Of a stretch of 43,215 bases of DNA, positions 40,009 through 43,215 are shown one piece after another (the stretch's first letter is position 1; every line of letters begins with the position of its first letter). Source of the DNA: Desulfamplus sp. (GTDB lineage: Bacteria; Desulfobacterota; Desulfobacteria; Desulfobacterales; Desulfobacteraceae); the NCBI GenBank assembly GCA_015231705.1, contig JADGBC010000011.1, positions 1 through 43,215 on the forward strand, given 5' to 3'. The position numbers were made by a program, and so were the translations under genes. The notes below the pieces were generated by a model. That model did no database searches. It was not told the origin of the DNA and saw only the letters and a program-made list of their open reading frames with translations.

Positions 40009-42267
40009 ATGAAACTTTCAAGAGAGATAAACATACTCATTGCCGTTAGTATGTTGATATTGGGAACACTTTGTGCTGCTGTTTCAATATACTCTATCCA
40101 AAGTAACAGCCAGAAAGAGAGAGAACATCTAAGAGAACTTTTGATGAGCGAAAGAAAAAATAATCTAAGAGACCTTGTTGCAGGTGCTTACTCTGTCCTT
40201 GATACAGCCAATTTTTACGAATCAGCTCAAAAAGCGTTAAGCGATATGCGTTTTGGAGAAAAAAACCAAAACTATTTTCTTGTTGTAGATACTGATGGAA
40301 TGTTTTGGGTTGATCCAGCTCACCCAGAGCTTGTTGGAAAGGTGAAAATAGATATGGTTGATGCTGAAGGTCAAACATATATTCAAAATATAATAGCTGG
40401 TGCAAAGTCTTCCAAAGAGGGTTTTGTAAATTATAAAGATGTGCCAGAAGGTGGAAAAACTCCTTATACACGACTTCTTTATTACAAATATTTTGAAAAA
40501 TGGAAATGGGTTGTCTGTGCTGGAATGTATATAAATGATATTGAGAATGTTCTTGTTAAAAAAGAGCAAGAGATTCAAAAAACCATGTTCAATCAGTTGA
40601 TACAGATATTGGCTCTTTTTGTTCTTGGACTTATTGTAAGCGTTATATTTAGCTCTCAACTTATTACAAAAAGAATTGTGCGTCCTCTTATGAAAATAAA
40701 AGATGCTGCTGAAAGAATAGGTCAAGGAGATTTCAGCAATAATATAGAGATAAAAGCCAGCCGTGAGATTACACACCTTGCAAAGTCAGTGCAGAGTATG
40801 CAGATAAGCCTTGATCTTGCTCTTAAAATGACAACCAAAATGAAAGAAGAGCATAAAAATATGCGGGAGCAACACAAAAACATGCAGGCTCAACAAAATA
40901 ATATGCAACAAAAAATAGAATCCCAGAAAAAATCAACTGCTGAAAGCAATTCAGGTCATGCAGTGAAATCAAAAGCTACATCTAAGGCAGTTACTATGGC
41001 TATGATATTTATTCTTATAACTATTTTTCAGACATTAGCTCCATCTAAAATGGTATCAATGGCAATGGCATCTATAAACAAACCTGTAAAAATTCTTATT
41101 GAAGGTTCAACAACTGTGCTTCCTATAGCTAAAGAGGCTGCAAAAGCATACATGAAAGAGAACAGCAATGTTGATATTACCGTAAAAAGCAGTGGCTCTG
41201 GTAATGGTATAAAAGCTCTGATTGATGGAACAGTTGATATTGCTAATTCGTCCAGATTTATAAAAGATAAAGAGGCATCAATGGCGTATGAAAAAGGCAG
41301 GGTTCCTGTCCCTTTTAGAATTGCTTATGACTGTATCGTGCCAATTATTCATAAAAATAACCCTGTCAAAAATATCACAATGGAGAATCTTAAGAGAATC
41401 TACAGTGGAGAGATAAAAAATTGGAAAGAGCTTGGCGGGAATGATGCCCCTATAGCAATTTTATCAAGAGACCCTTCATCAGGAACATTTGAGGTTTGGA
41501 ATGAGATGGTTATGGTTGATACCCCTCTAACACCGACTGTTCAACCAAAAACATCAGGTTCTGAAGTTATTAAATCGGTTATTAATACCCCAAATTCAAT
41601 TGGGTATATTGGAATTGGTCATCTAAATTCAACTGTAAAGGCTCTTTCTGTAAATGGTGTTACAGCTTCTGAAAGCACGGCAGTCAATGGTTCATACCCA
41701 ATTACAAGACCTCTTTTTATGTTTACAAAAGGTTTTCCTTCTGGAGATGTGGGAAAATTTATAAACTTTATGCTTGAACCAAGTCAGGGACAAAATTCTG
41801 TTAAAAAGGCTGGCTATCTCTCTATCTATTTACCAAATAAATCGCAAGGTACACCATGTCCTGAAATTGCCCCTTGCCCTGAACAAAAACCATGCCCTGA
41901 ATCAAAACCATGTCCTGAAAACGCTTCAATTTCATCAACCAATCCTTGCCCGCCCTGCCCTGACAATAAGGCAGCAGAGTCTAATTCTGCTGAAATAAAC
42001 TCTAATTCTATTTCCCAAACATCAAGCAAAACATCAAACAAGACAACCTCTAATGATTTTGAAAAGATGGGCACAAAAGATCAGGTAACGCTTATTCAAA
42101 AATTGCTAAAACGTCTTGGTTATAATGTTGGCGGGATTGATGGAATTTGGGGACCTAAAGTTTCAAAAGCATATTCACAGTTTCAAGTTGACCACAAAAT
42201 TGAGCCTGTATATCCAGATATTTCATACTCTGTGATTAAAATTATGGAGGAAAGAGTAAACAATTAA
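40009..42267 (+). CDS. Cache-HAMP-TM-PstS-like-PG-binding multidomain sensor fusion
   Basis: 752 residues. TM1 about 7-30; a Cache-type periplasmic domain about 40-185 (MRFGEKNQNYFLVVDTDGMFWVDPAHPELVGK, YFEKWKWVVCAGMYI); TM2 about 193-218; a HAMP domain about 218-275 (RIVRPLMKIKDAAERIGQGDFS, ASREITHLAKSVQSMQ); a coiled coil about 275-312 (KEEHKNMREQHKNMQAQQNN); TM3 about 327-355 (MAMIFILITIFQTLAP), ending in AMAS, which resembles a signal-peptidase site; a PstS-like phosphate-binding fold about 358-610 (LIEGSTTVLPIAKEAAKAYM, SSGSGNGIKALIDG, SRDPSSGTFEVWNE); a Cys/Pro run about 617-650 (CPE repeats, CPPC); and a PG_binding_1 domain about 685-750 (IQKLLKRLGYNVGGIDGIWGPK). No kinase, GGDEF or methyl-accepting output domain is present. 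AGGAG lies six bases before the start. It is followed after 28 bases by a solute-binding gene. Each domain is recognisable; the combination and function are inferred. Confidence 0.8.
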   Translation: MKLSREINILIAVSMLILGTLCAAVSIYSIQSNSQKEREHLRELLMSERKNNLRDLVAGAYSVLDTANFYESAQKALSDMRFGEKNQNYFLVVDTDGMFWVDPAHPELVGKVKIDMVDAEGQTYIQNIIAGAKSSKEGFVNYKDVPEGGKTPYTRLLYYKYFEKWKWVVCAGMYINDIENVLVKKEQEIQKTMFNQLIQILALFVLGLIVSVIFSSQLITKRIVRPLMKIKDAAERIGQGDFSNNIEIKASREITHLAKSVQSMQISLDLALKMTTKMKEEHKNMREQHKNMQAQQNNMQQKIESQKKSTAESNSGHAVKSKATSKAVTMAMIFILITIFQTLAPSKMVSMAMASINKPVKILIEGSTTVLPIAKEAAKAYMKENSNVDITVKSSGSGNGIKALIDGTVDIANSSRFIKDKEASMAYEKGRVPVPFRIAYDCIVPIIHKNNPVKNITMENLKRIYSGEIKNWKELGGNDAPIAILSRDPSSGTFEVWNEMVMVDTPLTPTVQPKTSGSEVIKSVINTPNSIGYIGIGHLNSTVKALSVNGVTASESTAVNGSYPITRPLFMFTKGFPSGDVGKFINFMLEPSQGQNSVKKAGYLSIYLPNKSQGTPCPEIAPCPEQKPCPESKPCPENASISSTNPCPPCPDNKAAESNSAEINSNSISQTSSKTSNKTTSNDFEKMGTKDQVTLIQKLLKRLGYNVGGIDGIWGPKVSKAYSQFQVDHKIEPVYPDISYSVIKIMEERVNN
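41857..41965 (+). repeat. CPE coding repeats with six cysteines
   Basis: A run of short units (CPEIAP, CPEQKP, CPESKP, CPENAS) then CPPC, partly repeated at 18-base period (AAAACCATGCCCTGAATC). It joins the PstS-like and peptidoglycan-binding parts of the sensor fusion, so six Cys would be placed in the periplasm. Confidence 0.75.
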
Positions 42268-42295
42268 CAACAGTTAAGATAAACAGGAGGCTTTT

Positions 42296-43153
42296 ATGCT
42301 GAAAAAAATGTTGGTAATTGCACTAATATCAATAATGTCTGTTTTAGTTTTTCTGATTATACCTTTGGTTCCGTTGAGAGCTTTTGCAGATGTAATTACT
42401 TTAAGAGCTGATAATTGGTATCCATACAATGGAGAACCAAACTCTGAAAAGCCTGGCTATATAATTGAAATAGCTGATCATATCTTCAAAAAAGCAGGGC
42501 ATCAGATTGACTATAAACTCCTTAATTGGGCAAGAACCTGTAAAGAAGTTGAATCAGGAAAATGGAATGGGGCTGTGGGAGGTTCATACGGAGAAAATTC
42601 TGGCTGTATATTCTCTGAAGAAGAATTGGGAATAATGCAGAACACTTTTTATATAAAAAAAGGGGCTGCAACTTGGAGGTACGAAGGAATTGAATCTTTA
42701 AAGTTGGTAAAGGTAGGGATAATCAAAGATTACTCTTATGGTAATGATGAGCTTAATAAATATTTGCAACAAAGAGAAGCTCCCTTTGTTCAGGTAGTTC
42801 ATGGAGATAACCCTTTGGAGTCAAATATAAAAAAGCTATTGCTTGATAGGATAGATGTTGTAATTGAAGATAAATCTGTTTTTGAAGCAATGGCTCATAA
42901 AATGGGTGTTTTACGAGATGTAGAGATAGCGGGAACTCTTCCAACAGACGAATCTAATTATGTTTTTATAGCCTTTTCTCCAAATAACCCAAAATCAAAA
43001 GAGTATGCCAACCTTATTACAGAAGGGGTAAGAGAGATGAGGGCAAATGGAAAACTAAAAGAGATTTTAAGCTCTTATGGTTTAGAGGTGGGGTGTCCAA
43101 ATCGCCATATTTGGCTTGCTCACGATTTGGCCCCCCCTCTCAGAGTTTTATAA
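42296..43153 (+). CDS. Family 3 periplasmic solute-binding protein with altered C-terminus
   Basis: 285 residues with a signal peptide (about 1-31, MLKKMLVIALISIMSVLVFLI to AFA). The body is SBP_bac_3-like: TLRADNWYPYNGEPNSEKPGYIIEIADHIFKKAGH, ACxxVExGKWNGAVGG, FYIKKGA, VGIIKDYSYG, LLLDRIDVVIEDKSVF, and the end VREMRANGKLKEILSSYGL, where most relatives stop. Twenty-two further residues (EVGCPNRHIWLAHD to the end) follow over a hairpin (CCAAATCG at 43097-43104, CGATTTGG at 43123-43130), so the tail probably comes from an inserted palindrome. AGGAGG precedes ATG 42296 at a good distance; spacing of 28 bases to the sensor fusion suggests one operon and a related sensing task. Amino acid-type ligands are usual but unproved here. 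Confidence 0.83.
   Translation: MLKKMLVIALISIMSVLVFLIIPLVPLRAFADVITLRADNWYPYNGEPNSEKPGYIIEIADHIFKKAGHQIDYKLLNWARTCKEVESGKWNGAVGGSYGENSGCIFSEEELGIMQNTFYIKKGAATWRYEGIESLKLVKVGIIKDYSYGNDELNKYLQQREAPFVQVVHGDNPLESNIKKLLLDRIDVVIEDKSVFEAMAHKMGVLRDVEIAGTLPTDESNYVFIAFSPNNPKSKEYANLITEGVREMRANGKLKEILSSYGLEVGCPNRHIWLAHDLAPPLRVL
43097..43130. repeat. Hairpin at the end of the solute-binding gene
   Basis: CCAAATCG, 18 bases, CGATTTGG: a perfect eight-pair stem inside the last codons of the gene, followed by a C tract. It underlies the unusual C-terminus. Confidence 0.6.
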
Positions 43154-43215
43154 AATGCTCATAGTTTCTATACAAAATAGCTCAAACAGGGGCTATGAAG
43201 CTGTCGCATAGCTAC

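Noticed and set aside
1-43215. CRISPR array
   Set aside because: Repeats here are palindromic, dispersed or coding; no regular repeat-spacer array or cas gene was seen.
1-43215. tRNA or rRNA genes
   Set aside because: No cloverleaf with conserved TTCRANNC arm or rRNA segment was noticed by eye in the gaps; a tRNA scan was not possible.
43140-43215. Gene start at the right edge
   Set aside because: Only short inverted pieces (ATAGC/GCTAT) are seen; no open frame or ribosome site can be supported before the window ends.

Overview
The window looks like a chromosomal segment of a low-GC (about 40% by eye) Gram-negative bacterium rich in signalling genes and short repeats. An LPS or capsule cluster with ABC-dependent export, radical SAM/SPASM enzymes, a Ter-type phosphorylation module and dense small palindromic repeats suggest a Desulfobacterota (Desulfobacterales-like) genome. 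That placement is an inference from gene content; there is no rRNA or marker gene to prove it.

Layout. (1) 1-370: the 3' end of a rightward FAD-dependent oxidoreductase, possibly interrupted. (2) 430-23836: a leftward run of 16 genes for a surface polysaccharide. In transcription order: acyltransferase-3, YfhO-type membrane protein, polyprenyl-phosphate-type GT2, two SAM methyltransferases, Wzt ATPase, radical SAM/SPASM, methyltransferase, second radical SAM/SPASM, GNAT-like protein, LpxL-like acyltransferase, Wzm permease, a PIG-L deacetylase fused to two GT2 domains, a GT2 with a repeat-built coiled coil, a double GT2, and a second acyltransferase-3. Short gaps and overlaps suggest one or a few transcripts. 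(3) 24059-29611, rightward: a TerY-P type locus with two vWA proteins, a PP2C phosphatase with a Ig-like domain, and a Ser/Thr-kinase-like protein. (4) 29734-31927: PgpA-type phosphatase and a GNAT-nitrilase fusion. (5) 32589-38830: an efflux operon resembling E. coli ybhFGSR with a CecR-like TetR regulator inside it. (6) 38831-39612: repeat-filled gap with a terminal-inverted-repeat element remnant. (7) 39613-43153: a small unknown protein, an unusual Cache-HAMP-TM-PstS-Cys/Pro repeat-peptidoglycan-binding fusion, and a family-3 solute-binding protein.

The strongest unexpected signal is a set of short palindromic repeats that enter coding sequences. Family R1 (six copies, about 78-94 bp) has one reading frame that gives nearly the same peptide (core GTTKNES.IITA.SRDFHIK) in every copy; only one copy has a stop in it. 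One R1 copy and one copy of a second family, R2, sit in frame in two different interdomain linkers of the same 1235-aa glycosyltransferase. Another R2 copy supplies the C-terminus and stop of the YfhO protein. A perfect 13-bp palindrome is built into a radical SAM protein, and a hairpin underlies an odd C-terminus on the last gene. Many proteins here also carry short tandem-repeat expansions in their linkers. The window therefore appears to record protein change by insertion of small palindromic elements, similar in principle to Rickettsia palindromic elements. The second candidate for novelty is the 752-aa double-sensor fusion at 40009-42267.
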